This document shows, piece by piece, positions 15,345 through 24,638 of a DNA stretch of 64,000 nucleotides. The stretch's first letter is position 1; every line of letters starts with the position of its first letter. The notes below the pieces were generated by a model. It saw nothing but the letters and a program-made list of their open reading frames with translations. It made no database searches and was not told the DNA's origin. The position numbers and the translations under genes are program-made. This stretch comes from an uncultured Alphaproteobacteria bacterium (GTDB taxonomy: Bacteria > Pseudomonadota > Alphaproteobacteria > CAAGCB01 > CAG-977), in NCBI GenBank assembly GCA_934277945.1, contig CAKQWA010000013.1:1-64000 (forward strand). Reading direction: 5' to 3'.

Positions 15345-18164
15345 ATGTTGGAAAATCAAGCGGAAAACGCGCCTCAGGTTAAATATATGAAAGACTACAA
15401 ACGGCCCGATTACAAAATCGAATCCGTGAATTTGGATTTCGATTTGGACGAAGAAAACACGCAAGTCCAGTCGGTCATGAAAGTCAAAAGCGATTACGAC
15501 ACGACGACGGGGGAAGTCCGCCCGTTGCATTTGGACGGCGACGAACTGACGCTGACGGGCATTGCCATTGACGGCAGACCGCTGAAACCCGAAGAATACG
15601 TCGTCGACGACAAAGGTTTGACGATTTTGAATCCGCCGAAAGAATTTGAATTGTCGATCGGCACGGAAATTCATCCGAAAGCCAACACGAAACTTGAAGG
15701 GCTGTACGTTTCCAACGGTATGTTCTGCACACAATGCGAACCTGAAGGCTTCCGCCGCATCACATACTACCCCGACCACCCCGACGTGATGAGCGTCTTC
15801 ACGACGACGATTCGCGGCGACAAGGACAAAATGCCCGTCATGCTGTCGAACGGCAACCCCATTAAAGAGGAAACAATGGCGGACGGCAGAACGGCGGTCA
15901 CATGGAACGACCCGTTCCCCAAACCGTCCTATCTGTTTGCTCTGGTCGGCGGCGATCTGGCGTACATTCAGGACAAATACGTCACGATGTCGGGACGCGA
16001 AGTCCAGCTGGCAGTCTACGCCGAACACGGACAGGAAAAACAACTCGACTACGCGATGGAATCCATCAAGCAGTCTATGGCGTGGGACGAACGCAAATTC
16101 GGACGCGAATACGACTTGGATCGCTTTAACTTGGTCGCGGTTTCCGACTTCAACCAAGGGGCTATGGAAAACAAAGGGCTGAACATTTTTAACAGCTCGT
16201 ACGTTCTGGCGGATCCGCGCACGGCGACGGACAGCGACTACGAGGGCATTGAAAGCGTCGTCGGCCACGAATACTTCCACAACTGGTCGGGCGACCGCGT
16301 CACTGTCGCCAACTGGTTCAACCTGAGCCTGAAAGAAGGCTTGACGGTGTATCGCGATCAGGAATTTTCGCGCGACCAGCGTTCCCGCGTCGTCAACCGC
16401 ATCGACGACGTCGCGTCTTTGCGCGCGGGGCAGTTCTCGGAAGACGCCGGTCCTCTGGCTCATTCCGTGCGTCCCGAATCGTACGTCGAAATCAACAACT
16501 TCTACACCTCGACGATTTACAACAAAGGCGCGGAAGTCATCCGTATGTACGAAAAACTGCTGGGATACGACAAATTCCACGAGGGTTGCGATTTGTACTT
16601 TGAACGCAACGACGGCAAAGCCGTGACCATTGACGACTATGCAAAAAGCATGGAAGACGTGTCCGGTATGGATTTGACGCAGTTCAAGCGCTGGTATTCG
16701 CAGGCGGGTACGCCGTCTGTCTATGCCGAGGGAGAATATGACGAAAAAACAAAGACTTACACGTTGAAGTTAAAGCAGAATACGAAGGCGACTCCGGGTC
16801 AGCCCGAAAAACTGCCGTTCGTCATTCCGATGGAAATGGGCTTGCTGGACAAGAACGGCAACGATATGCCGTTGCAGTTGGCGGGCGAAAAGGACGCGCA
16901 GGGAACTTCTCGCGTCATGGTGCTGGACAAGGACGAAATGACGTTCACGTTCGTCAACGTGCCGGAAAAACCCGTTCTGTCCGCCAACCGCGACTTCACC
17001 GCGCCGATTAACTTCCACATGGAATACTCGGACGCCGAACGCGCTCACCTGATGGCGCACGATTCCGACCTGTTCAACCGCTGGGACGCCGCACAGCAGT
17101 ATGGTGTTCAGCAGATGCTGACAATGGTCAAGGACATTCAGGCGGGCAAAGAACCCGAAGTCGACACGGCGTATCTGGACGCTTTGGGCGCGTCGCTGAA
17201 AGACACGTCCTTGGACAAGGCGTTCGTCGCCAAAGTCCTGACGTTGCCGAGCGAAAGTTATGTCGCGGACAAAATGGACGTCGTGGATGTCGATGCGATT
17301 CATCAGGCGCGCACCATGATCGGCAAAGAATTCGCCAAACGCTTTGAAAAAGATCTGGTTCAGACGTACGACGCGAACAACGTCAAGCGCGAATACGAAC
17401 CGACGGCGGAGCAGGGCGGCGAACGTGCGCTGAAAAACGTCGCGATGTCGTATCTGGCGAAATTGGAAACGCCGGAAGCGGAAAGCCGCGTCGTCGACCA
17501 GTATTACGGTTGCGACAACATGACGGATCGCATGGCGGCGTTCAGCATTGTGTGCGACGGCAAAACGGGCAAGACGGACGAAATCGTTTCCGACTTCTAC
17601 AACCGGTTCAAAGATCAGGATCTGGTCGTCAACAAATGGCTGTCCACGCAAGCGCGCGCGGGCGGACTGGAAGCGGTCAAGGGATTGGTCGAACATCCGG
17701 CTTTCGTCATTACGAACCCGAACAAAGTGCGCGCGGTCATGCGCGGCTTTACAAGCGACGCGACGTCGTTCCACGCGAAAGACGGTTCCGGCTACAAATT
17801 CGTCGCCGACATGGTCAAGAAACTGGACGGTCTGAATCCGCTGGTCGCCGCGGACACGGTCAAGCCGCTGACCCGTTGGCAGCGTTTCGACCCCGAACGT
17901 CAGGAATTGATGAAAGGGGCTTTGAAGCAGGTTCTGGAAAAAGAAGGCTTGTCGAAGAACGTTTACGAAATCGTTTCCAAATCTTTGGGCGATAAAGAAA
18001 CCAAAAAGGAAAAGATTTTGGAAAACAAAGCCAAAATGCAGCGCCGCGCGAAAACGGACGCCTTTATGAAAAAGGAACCCGTCAAAGCGTACAAATCCGG
18101 CAGCAAAAACGCGAACACGGCGGTGAACGCCGCTGTAATGGCGAAAAAGTCAATGGGACGCTGA
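15345..18164 (+). CDS. pepN: Aminopeptidase N (M1 family)
   Basis: 939 aa cytosolic zinc aminopeptidase. The exopeptidase motif GAMEN is at about 271-275. The zinc site HEYFHNW is at about 308-314, with the third ligand Glu in LKEGLTVYRDQEF some 19 residues on. The length and C-terminal helical domain match the proteobacterial PepN branch. A Lys/Ala-rich tail follows the usual end (about residues 880-939). It is a single gene with its own promoter and terminator. Confidence 0.96.
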   Translation: MLENQAENAPQVKYMKDYKRPDYKIESVNLDFDLDEENTQVQSVMKVKSDYDTTTGEVRPLHLDGDELTLTGIAIDGRPLKPEEYVVDDKGLTILNPPKEFELSIGTEIHPKANTKLEGLYVSNGMFCTQCEPEGFRRITYYPDHPDVMSVFTTTIRGDKDKMPVMLSNGNPIKEETMADGRTAVTWNDPFPKPSYLFALVGGDLAYIQDKYVTMSGREVQLAVYAEHGQEKQLDYAMESIKQSMAWDERKFGREYDLDRFNLVAVSDFNQGAMENKGLNIFNSSYVLADPRTATDSDYEGIESVVGHEYFHNWSGDRVTVANWFNLSLKEGLTVYRDQEFSRDQRSRVVNRIDDVASLRAGQFSEDAGPLAHSVRPESYVEINNFYTSTIYNKGAEVIRMYEKLLGYDKFHEGCDLYFERNDGKAVTIDDYAKSMEDVSGMDLTQFKRWYSQAGTPSVYAEGEYDEKTKTYTLKLKQNTKATPGQPEKLPFVIPMEMGLLDKNGNDMPLQLAGEKDAQGTSRVMVLDKDEMTFTFVNVPEKPVLSANRDFTAPINFHMEYSDAERAHLMAHDSDLFNRWDAAQQYGVQQMLTMVKDIQAGKEPEVDTAYLDALGASLKDTSLDKAFVAKVLTLPSESYVADKMDVVDVDAIHQARTMIGKEFAKRFEKDLVQTYDANNVKREYEPTAEQGGERALKNVAMSYLAKLETPEAESRVVDQYYGCDNMTDRMAAFSIVCDGKTGKTDEIVSDFYNRFKDQDLVVNKWLSTQARAGGLEAVKGLVEHPAFVITNPNKVRAVMRGFTSDATSFHAKDGSGYKFVADMVKKLDGLNPLVAADTVKPLTRWQRFDPERQELMKGALKQVLEKEGLSKNVYEIVSKSLGDKETKKEKILENKAKMQRRAKTDAFMKKEPVKAYKSGSKNANTAVNAAVMAKKSMGR

Positions 18165-18180
18165 TTTAAACAGGCACGAA

Positions 18181-18216
18181 AAACCGCCGTTGTTCTTATG
18201 ACGGCGGTTTTTTTGT
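18181..18216 (+). terminator. Intrinsic terminator of pepN
   Basis: AAACCGCCGT (18181-18190) pairs with ACGGCGGTTT (18201-18210), followed by T4. The 3' arm and flank (18204-18228) recur in near-identical form at 18268-18291. Confidence 0.85.
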
Positions 18217-18279
18217 TGAAAGTTTCCCGAACGGATTGAAAGAAACGTCGGGCGTTTTGTTTTTGCGGCGGTTTTTTTG

Positions 18280-18309
18280 TTGAGAGTTCCTTGCCGTTTC
18301 TGCTAAACT
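18280..18309 (+). promoter_or_regulatory. Promoter of the pentapeptide/coupling-protein operon
   Basis: TTGAGA (18280-18285), an 18-bp spacer and TAAACT (18304-18309), 34 bp before the ATG. Confidence 0.4.
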
Positions 18310-18342
18310 CTTGTCGATAAATGACTTTGCAAAGATATTGCG

Positions 18343-19740
18343 ATGACTGATTCCGAAAAAATCGCCGTTCCGAACGTGACAAGGCGGTCGAAATACACAT
18401 CTTCCGGCAAGAAGTCGCGTCGTCCGTCGGCGCGTCACGGCGGGCAGTATTCCGATATTTTTGACGATTTGAAAATGCCGGATTCCCCGCTGAACGACGT
18501 TTTGACAAACGCGCCGTCCGTTCCGCCCGTTCCGCCGCCTCCGCCGAAAGTTTCGAGCGCGCTGGACAAGCGTCCCGCCGCGAAAAAGGCGGATGACGGT
18601 TCCGTGCCGACGTATGTGGCGGGCGTGCAAATCCGCGACGAACTGGCGGAGCGCAAAGCGAATTTTTGCGGTTGGAAAGACGATCCGGAAGCGGTTGAAG
18701 TCGTTGAAAAACTGGGGCGCGGCGAGCGTTTCGACGGCACGGATTTTTCCGGCGTTGATTTTTCCGGCGCGAATTTGAACGGCGTCAGTTTCGCGGGCGC
18801 GGTGTTGTGCGACGCGAACTTTGCGGGCGCGGATTTGCGCGGCGCGGATTTGTCGGGCGCGGATTTGCGCGGCGTCAATCTGGAAAGCGCGAATTTGGAA
18901 GGCGCGAACTTGGAAGGCGCGCTTTTGGACGGCGCGTATTTGAAAAACGCCGTTATCGCGAACGTCAAACTGGCGAAAAAATCGCTGAACGAACTTGAAA
19001 AAATGCAGCAACTGCAACTGCTGGCGGAAAACGGTCAGTTGGATTTGCGCAAGGTCGATTTGAAATATCTGGATTTGCGCCGGCTGGATTTGCGCGGCGT
19101 GGATTTGACGGGCATAGATTTGTCCGGCGTGTGTCTTGTCGGCGTGAATTTGTCGGGATGCAAGGTCGACCCGATGTATTTGGACGCTTCCTACGCGTTT
19201 CGCGCCGCGCCGAACCGCAAATTAAGCATCCGCAAAGGCAGTCTGGCGGGAGCGGACTACACGACGGCGACGTTTATCCGCGCGAAAGAAAACGAGCGCG
19301 AGGTTTTGCGCCAAAAACGGCGGGAATACGAGCGTTTGCAGGAAGAAGCCGAAAGAAGCGCGAAAGAAAACGAGGAAGCGTTGCAAGCCGCGCGGCAACA
19401 AGAGGAGGAAAAACAGAAATTCCGCGAGGAAACGCTGAATTTTCTGGGCGAACGCCGTCTGAACGCGCCCGACGTGCAGGCTCAAATAGAGCAGATTAAG
19501 CAGGAGGACAAGCAGGAGCGTCAAATTCCCGTCATGAAGCACCGTCCGCGTCGCAAAGAGGAATTGCCGCCGAGCAAATACGATTTCCCCGTGCTGTATC
19601 CCGTCAACGAGGACGACAAGCCGGCGAAAACGTCGGAAGTCGCCGCCGTGACGCAAAAAGTGACGTATCACGTCAAACAAACCATTCGTAAAATCATGCC
19701 GCGCCGTTCGCGCGTGTGCAAACAAAGGCAGAGGTCGTAA
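18343..19740 (+). CDS. Pentapeptide-repeat protein linked to a type IV coupling ATPase
   Basis: 465 aa, no signal peptide. A basic, Pro-rich disordered N-terminus (1-125) precedes two right-handed quadrilateral beta-helix blocks of A(D/N)LxG repeats (about 130-205 and 232-272), separated by a helical linker rich in Leu and Gln. Residues about 305-385 are a charged coiled coil (Glu/Arg/Lys/Gln), and the last 30 residues are strongly basic. The stop codon abuts the ATG of the VirD4-like gene at 19741, so the two are almost certainly co-expressed. A scaffold or adaptor role for the coupling protein is inference. No enzymatic motif is visible. Confidence 0.75.
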   Translation: MTDSEKIAVPNVTRRSKYTSSGKKSRRPSARHGGQYSDIFDDLKMPDSPLNDVLTNAPSVPPVPPPPPKVSSALDKRPAAKKADDGSVPTYVAGVQIRDELAERKANFCGWKDDPEAVEVVEKLGRGERFDGTDFSGVDFSGANLNGVSFAGAVLCDANFAGADLRGADLSGADLRGVNLESANLEGANLEGALLDGAYLKNAVIANVKLAKKSLNELEKMQQLQLLAENGQLDLRKVDLKYLDLRRLDLRGVDLTGIDLSGVCLVGVNLSGCKVDPMYLDASYAFRAAPNRKLSIRKGSLAGADYTTATFIRAKENEREVLRQKRREYERLQEEAERSAKENEEALQAARQQEEEKQKFREETLNFLGERRLNAPDVQAQIEQIKQEDKQERQIPVMKHRPRRKEELPPSKYDFPVLYPVNEDDKPAKTSEVAAVTQKVTYHVKQTIRKIMPRRSRVCKQRQRS

Positions 19741-22140
19741 ATGATCGTACCCGTACCTTCGCGAAAAGACGGCGTTTATACCGAATACTATTGGGGCGTG
19801 GACTGGATTTTAAAGCGCGCGACCATTTCGTTCATCATCGCGTTTTTCTTTTCGCTGATCGCCTTGCCGCTGACGTACATGGTTTCCAACGGCTTCACAT
19901 ACGATTCTTGGCAGAAATGCAAGGAATTCATGGCGTATCTGCCGGCGCACCCGTTCTTTTTCGTGCGCAGTTATTTCGGCTGGATGCTCGCGTTCGCCAA
20001 AAATCCGGCAAGCCTCGCGCTGTGGATTCCCGTCATGCCGCTGTTCATTTTCATCGGCGGCACGCTTTACGCGTTTTACTCCAACCCGCACCAGTTCGCC
20101 ATGTGGTCGATGGGGGCGGGGCGTCCGGCGAACGATTGGGACATTAAAAACATGGGATTGTTCAAAGGAACGATGATTCTTTTGGGCAAATGGAAAAACA
20201 AACTGGTGCGCATGACGGATTCCCTGTCCGTTTTGTGCGTCGGCGGCATCGGCACGGGCAAAACCGCCGGCATTATCATCCCGAACATTCTGACGCTGGA
20301 CGACTGCTGTTTGATGATTCACGATTTGTGGGGCACGATTTACGATAAAACGGCGGGCTACCGCGCGAAATTGGGACCCGTCATCCGCGTTTGCTTCGAG
20401 GGGATCGACAAGCCCGAAAAGAACGTGTTTTTCCCGACGTGGAATCCGCTGGGAGAGGGCGAATTGCCCCCGCCGTCACCTGGGCGGCAGAACTATATCG
20501 GCGGCTTGGCGTTTTTCTTGGTGCCCGACGGACCGGAGGGGACCGACCCGTACTGGACGAAAGCCGGACGCTCCACGCTGGAAGGCTTGATCAACTATCT
20601 GTGCGACAAGGTGGAGCAGGCGCGCGCCAACGACTATTTTTTACAGCGGTTCTACGAAGACGCGATTGACGACGACGATTTGGACGTTTTGGAAACGTAC
20701 TACAACTCGATGCAGAAAACAAAGGAAGTCCGGCAAGCACTGAACGATTTGCGTTCGGGCAAACTGACGCTGAACAAGTATCTGCCGATCGGTTCGTGGG
20801 CGGGGATTCCGGACGAATGGGTCGGTCGTCAGCAAAGTTTCCCGATGCTTCTCGACTTTATTGCCAAAATGCAGTTGGACATGAACGGCGAATTGCGCGC
20901 CCGTCGCGATATCGGCGATCCGGTCGCTTTCAAGACGGACGTGTGGGCGAAAATCATCGGCGATTTTGTGGCGGAAGCGAATTATTACGGCTACACGCGC
21001 CGCGCCCTGCTGGAATTGAACCAGTTGCTCGCTTTGCCGAAAAACCAGCGCGGGACGGTGCTTTCCGTCGCCATGTCCGGCTTGTCGCCGTTCAAACTGT
21101 CGTCGGTGCGCTGCCGCACGGCTTCAACCGATTTCGTCAGCGTGAATTACCGCGGCATTAAAAATCCGTTCACGGACAAGTGGGAACCCGTGACTTTCTA
21201 CATCGACAGCCCGTCCAAAGCGCCGATTGCGTCCATTCTGGGCTTGTTCCTGAACATGACAATGGGGACGCTGACGGTGTTCGGACCTTCGGAAGGTCCT
21301 TGCGGTCCGTTCAAAGTGGTTTATCTGATGGACGATTTCAACTATGTGCCCGCGTTCGGCAGCGTGTTCGACGGCGTATCCATCGGGCGCGCGAAAGAAT
21401 ACGCCTTTTTGTTCACTTGCAGCGATTTGTCCCAACTGTCAGCCGTTTACGGCGGCGGCTTTGAAGTGCTGGTGCATCAAACGGGCGCGAAGATTCTCAT
21501 GCGCTTGGACAATAATGAAACAATCGAGCAATTCATGGGGCTGGTCGACAATCAGACGTTCGTTTACAAATCGTACAGCCGCACGGAAGGACCCAACATC
21601 ATCAACAACCCGTTTGAACGCAACGTCGGGTATCAGGTTTTGGGCAAGAACATCATCCGCGTCACCGAGATGAGCAATCTGCCGATCGGCGCGGAATACA
21701 TCCTGTCGCACAAGAACATCAACCGTCCGATTAAGGCGAAAGTGCCGTTCTATTTCAAAGATTCGTCCATGATGAAGAAAGTGAATCTGCCCGCGCCGCC
21801 GTTCCTGCCGGCTTATATGTACGAAATGCGCGCGCCGGAGGACAAACTGCCGCCGGCGGAAATGCAGTTGGAGAACGTGTACGAAAAAACGGTGCGCATT
21901 GCCGAACGCGAGGCGCAGGAGGATCTGGTCGCCTTGCGCAAAGCCGAAGCGGAATACGCGGCGCAGGCGCGCGCCGTGCGCAAGCAGACGCAGGGCGAAG
22001 AAGAATGGGTGCCGGACGATTGGGAAGATTCCGTGTACGAGGATTCCGACGAATCCGAAGAATATGAAGACGGCGAAGAATACGAAGAATATGAGGACGG
22101 AGAGGAAGAACAGGGCGAAGACGGCGGAAATCCGCAATAA
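19741..22140 (+). CDS. VirD4/TraG-type type IV coupling protein
   Basis: 799 aa membrane ATPase. Two hydrophobic segments (about 27-50 and 95-115) precede the ATPase domain. Walker A GGIGTGKT is at about 168-175, followed by IIIPN and the WGTIYDKTAGYR segment seen in T4CPs. Walker B is VVYLMDDF (about 525-532). The C-terminal 60 residues are an acidic tail with repeated EYEDGEE-like runs. T4CPs form hexamers that feed DNA or proteins to a type IV secretion channel. No relaxase or channel genes are in the window, so the substrate and system are unknown. It is convergent with rnhA with a one-base gap. Confidence 0.8.
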   Translation: MIVPVPSRKDGVYTEYYWGVDWILKRATISFIIAFFFSLIALPLTYMVSNGFTYDSWQKCKEFMAYLPAHPFFFVRSYFGWMLAFAKNPASLALWIPVMPLFIFIGGTLYAFYSNPHQFAMWSMGAGRPANDWDIKNMGLFKGTMILLGKWKNKLVRMTDSLSVLCVGGIGTGKTAGIIIPNILTLDDCCLMIHDLWGTIYDKTAGYRAKLGPVIRVCFEGIDKPEKNVFFPTWNPLGEGELPPPSPGRQNYIGGLAFFLVPDGPEGTDPYWTKAGRSTLEGLINYLCDKVEQARANDYFLQRFYEDAIDDDDLDVLETYYNSMQKTKEVRQALNDLRSGKLTLNKYLPIGSWAGIPDEWVGRQQSFPMLLDFIAKMQLDMNGELRARRDIGDPVAFKTDVWAKIIGDFVAEANYYGYTRRALLELNQLLALPKNQRGTVLSVAMSGLSPFKLSSVRCRTASTDFVSVNYRGIKNPFTDKWEPVTFYIDSPSKAPIASILGLFLNMTMGTLTVFGPSEGPCGPFKVVYLMDDFNYVPAFGSVFDGVSIGRAKEYAFLFTCSDLSQLSAVYGGGFEVLVHQTGAKILMRLDNNETIEQFMGLVDNQTFVYKSYSRTEGPNIINNPFERNVGYQVLGKNIIRVTEMSNLPIGAEYILSHKNINRPIKAKVPFYFKDSSMMKKVNLPAPPFLPAYMYEMRAPEDKLPPAEMQLENVYEKTVRIAEREAQEDLVALRKAEAEYAAQARAVRKQTQGEEEWVPDDWEDSVYEDSDESEEYEDGEEYEEYEDGEEEQGEDGGNPQ

Positions 22141-22141
22141 A

Positions 22142-22606
22142 TCAATCTTGCGTCGGCGTGTTTCTCAAATCTTCAATCGCCCCGCGCGCCAAAGCGTCGA
22201 CGCGTTCGTTTTCTTCGTGTCCGGCGTGTCCTTTGACCCAATGCCACTTGACCGCGTGATATTTCGCCAGACGGACGATTTCCTGCCACAAGTCGCTGTT
22301 CTGCACGGGCTTTTTGTCCGCCGTCCGCCAGCCGTTTTTCTGCCAGCCGAACACCCATTTCGTCACGCCGTTGATAACGTATTGACTGTCCGAAAACAGA
22401 TTGACGGCGCACGGCTGTTTCAACGCCGTCAGCGCGGCGATGACGGCGGTCATTTCCATGCGGTTGTTCGTCGTCAGGCGTTCCGCGCCGCTTAATTCCT
22501 TTTCAGCCCCGTTGTAGCGCAACAGCGCGCCCCAGCCGCCGATTCCGGGATTGCCGCTGCACGCGCCGTCCGTGAAAATGTCGACCGTTTTCAAATTCTT
22601 TTCCAT
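22142..22606 (-). CDS. rnhA: Ribonuclease HI
   Basis: 154 aa from the ATG at 22606, which is preceded by AAGG. A longer frame from 22657 lacks support. It cleaves RNA in RNA:DNA hybrids. The four carboxylates of the active site are visible: Asp in TDGACSGNPG, Glu in NNRMEMTAV, Asp in FSDSQYV and Asp in NERVDALA. The basic protrusion WVFGWQKNGWRTADKKPV is typical of RNase HI. Confidence 0.97.
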   Translation of the reverse strand: MEKNLKTVDIFTDGACSGNPGIGGWGALLRYNGAEKELSGAERLTTNNRMEMTAVIAALTALKQPCAVNLFSDSQYVINGVTKWVFGWQKNGWRTADKKPVQNSDLWQEIVRLAKYHAVKWHWVKGHAGHEENERVDALARGAIEDLRNTPTQD

Positions 22607-22694
22607 AAGATTGCCTTGCCGGTAGGATATGTCTTGTCTTTTTTTGCCACCTGTCATATTTATAGTAAAGGATTTTTTTCATCGGGGCGGGCTA

Positions 22695-23588
22695 ATGGCA
22701 CCATTTTTCACATTCGGCGGATTGTTTTACTGGCAGGACAGATACGCGTATGCCGATTGGAAAATTCAGGAAAACATCTGGTCGAAACGCTGTCGCATTT
22801 TGGACGCGTACAACGTTTGCCGGTATCTCGGCACATACGCCGAATGTCGCGAACGGCTGAATTTGTTTGTTAAAAATTGGGAATTGACCGTGCCGTCAAG
22901 CCAAGCGGTCGTCATTTTGCCGGGGATTTATCGGGGCAAAAGAAAATTCACGCGCATGATTGACGAATTCAAATCGGCGAATTTCGAGGTGATTTTCGTT
23001 TCCATGCCCATGTTGCGCTATTCGGTCAAGGAAAAGGCGGAGGCCTTGGACAAGCTGTTGAGCGAACGCCCCGATTTGACGACAATCCATTTCATCGCGA
23101 CGGGCGCGGACGGGCTTGTTTTGCGTCAGGCGGCGGCTCTGCCGTCGGTCTGGCACGACAAAATCGGCAGATCCATGCTGATCAGTGTGCCGAACAACGG
23201 GCTGTCGTGGGCGACGAAAAAGCGGACAAAACGCTGGTATCGTCTGCTGTTCGGCAACATGGGCGAAAGCCTGCTTCCGTCCAAAGCCAAAAAAATCCCG
23301 CTGATGACGGGTGAATTCGCCACAATGAGCGGCGGCAAGGGCGAGGGAAGCCGCGGCTTCATTCCTTTTATCAAGGGTGACGACGACGGGCTTTTAACGC
23401 CGAAAGACATGAAGCATCCGAACGCAAAAGCGGATTTTTTAATCACCGGCGGGATTCATTTCACGCTGACGCGCGACAAGCGGGCGATTGAAATCTGCAA
23501 ACAGTTCATCATTTTCGGCTATTCCAACAAAAAGCGCGGGCGCAAAGACAGCAAACTGATGAACTTCCTGATTGACAACGACGATTAA
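22695..23588 (+). CDS. Alpha/beta-hydrolase-like protein, nucleophile apparently lost
   Basis: 297 aa from the ATG at 22695, which follows GGGGCGGGC. A frame from 22629 is possible but poorly supported. The core has the alpha/beta-hydrolase order: VVILPGIYRG (oxyanion-hole region), an SKANFEVIF-like strand and TTIHFIATGADGLVLRQAA at the place of the nucleophile elbow. Where lipases have G-x-S-x-G, this protein has ATGADG, with no serine. Later segments (SVPNNGLSW, GGIHFTL) resemble bacterial lipase-like proteins with a late His. It may be a non-catalytic binding protein. Its end overlaps convergent mazG by four bases. Confidence 0.5.
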   Translation: MAPFFTFGGLFYWQDRYAYADWKIQENIWSKRCRILDAYNVCRYLGTYAECRERLNLFVKNWELTVPSSQAVVILPGIYRGKRKFTRMIDEFKSANFEVIFVSMPMLRYSVKEKAEALDKLLSERPDLTTIHFIATGADGLVLRQAAALPSVWHDKIGRSMLISVPNNGLSWATKKRTKRWYRLLFGNMGESLLPSKAKKIPLMTGEFATMSGGKGEGSRGFIPFIKGDDDGLLTPKDMKHPNAKADFLITGGIHFTLTRDKRAIEICKQFIIFGYSNKKRGRKDSKLMNFLIDNDD

Positions 23589-24355
23589 AGCCCGTTGCGC
23601 TTGGCTTGCCCCCACAAATCTTCCATTTCGTCGAGCGACGCGTCCGAAAGCGCACGGTTTTGCGCTTTTAAGGAATCTTCAATATAGGAAAACCGCCGCT
23701 CGAATTTTTCGTTCGTGCGCCGCAAAGCCTTGTCCGGATTGATTCCCAACTTGCGCGCCAGATTGACGCACGCGAACAGTAAATCGCCCGTTTCCGCCTC
23801 TTGTCCGTCCTTTGAGTGCGTTTCGTTCATTTCCGCGCGCAGTTCCGCGATTTCCTCCTCGATTTTATCCAGAACGAAAGACGCGTCCGACCAGTCGAAC
23901 CCGACTTTCGCCGCGCGCGCCTGCAATTTGAACGCGCGCGTGGAGGCGGGCAGGGCGCGGGCGATGCCGTCCAGTTGGCGCGATTGATGATTTTCAAGGC
24001 GTTCGGCTTTTTTCATCGCCTCCCAATCGGGCATTTCGTCCGCTTTGCCGAAAATGTGCGGATGACGGCGAATCATTTTGTCGCAGATGCACTTTACAAC
24101 GTCGTCGAAATCGAACGCGCCGCGCTCCTGCGCGATTTTCGCGTGAAAGACGACGTGCAGCAGCAAATCGCCCAATTCTTCGCACAAAGCCTTGTCGTCC
24201 TTGCGTTCGACGGCGTCGCAAACTTCGTACGCTTCTTCCAGCGTGTTGTCGATGATGCTGTCGTGCGTTTGGGCGCAATCCCACTTGCACCCCGTTTCTT
24301 TGTCGCGCAATCGGTTCATAATGTCGGCAAGCGGGCGGATAGAGTTGTCTGTCAT
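23585..24355 (-). CDS. mazG: Nucleoside triphosphate pyrophosphohydrolase MazG
   Basis: 256 aa from the ATG at 24355, with AAGGA upstream. The frame is open further (to 24535), but the extra residues do not look conserved. Two MazG-type helical domains are present. The first has EEAYEVCDAVE and EELGDLLLHVVFHA, the second EEIAELRAE and ETGDLLFACVNLARK, which supply the Mg-binding E-x2-E...E-x2-D sets. MazG hydrolyses NTPs to NMPs and PPi and can lower ppGpp. Its length matches enterobacterial MazG. Confidence 0.95.
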   Translation of the reverse strand: MTDNSIRPLADIMNRLRDKETGCKWDCAQTHDSIIDNTLEEAYEVCDAVERKDDKALCEELGDLLLHVVFHAKIAQERGAFDFDDVVKCICDKMIRRHPHIFGKADEMPDWEAMKKAERLENHQSRQLDGIARALPASTRAFKLQARAAKVGFDWSDASFVLDKIEEEIAELRAEMNETHSKDGQEAETGDLLFACVNLARKLGINPDKALRRTNEKFERRFSYIEDSLKAQNRALSDASLDEMEDLWGQAKRNGL

Positions 24356-24573
24356 GGCGATTTCATCCTTGTCAAAACCGTATTTTGTTGTAAACTTTCT
24401 GACGGAAAAATCAACCCGAATCAGAATCCGCCGGCTTTTGTCCATTTCAGAAATATCAGCGGTTTTTTTGATAAAAACGGATAAAAAATTCGCAAATCGG
24501 GACGGAATTGAATTTTGAAAACCCTTGTTTTGCAACGATTTTCAAAAAAAATGAAAAAATGGACAAAAAAGTG

Positions 24574-24602
24574 TTGAAAAGACGAAACAAGTTCGGTATA
24601 AC
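24574..24602 (+). promoter_or_regulatory. Promoter of the HAD gene
   Basis: TTGAAA (24574-24579), a 17-bp spacer and TATAAC (24597-24602), 36 bp before the ATG. It shows TATAAC used as a -10 at normal spacing. Confidence 0.6.
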
Positions 24603-24638
24603 TGAATTTAAGAACAAATCTTTTTAAAGAGGTCTACC

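Noticed and set aside
15213..16580. 455-codon open frame on the minus strand inside pepN
   Set aside because: It is antisense to the conserved pepN core, with Arg/Val/Phe-rich low-quality sequence typical of mirror frames in GC-rich codons.
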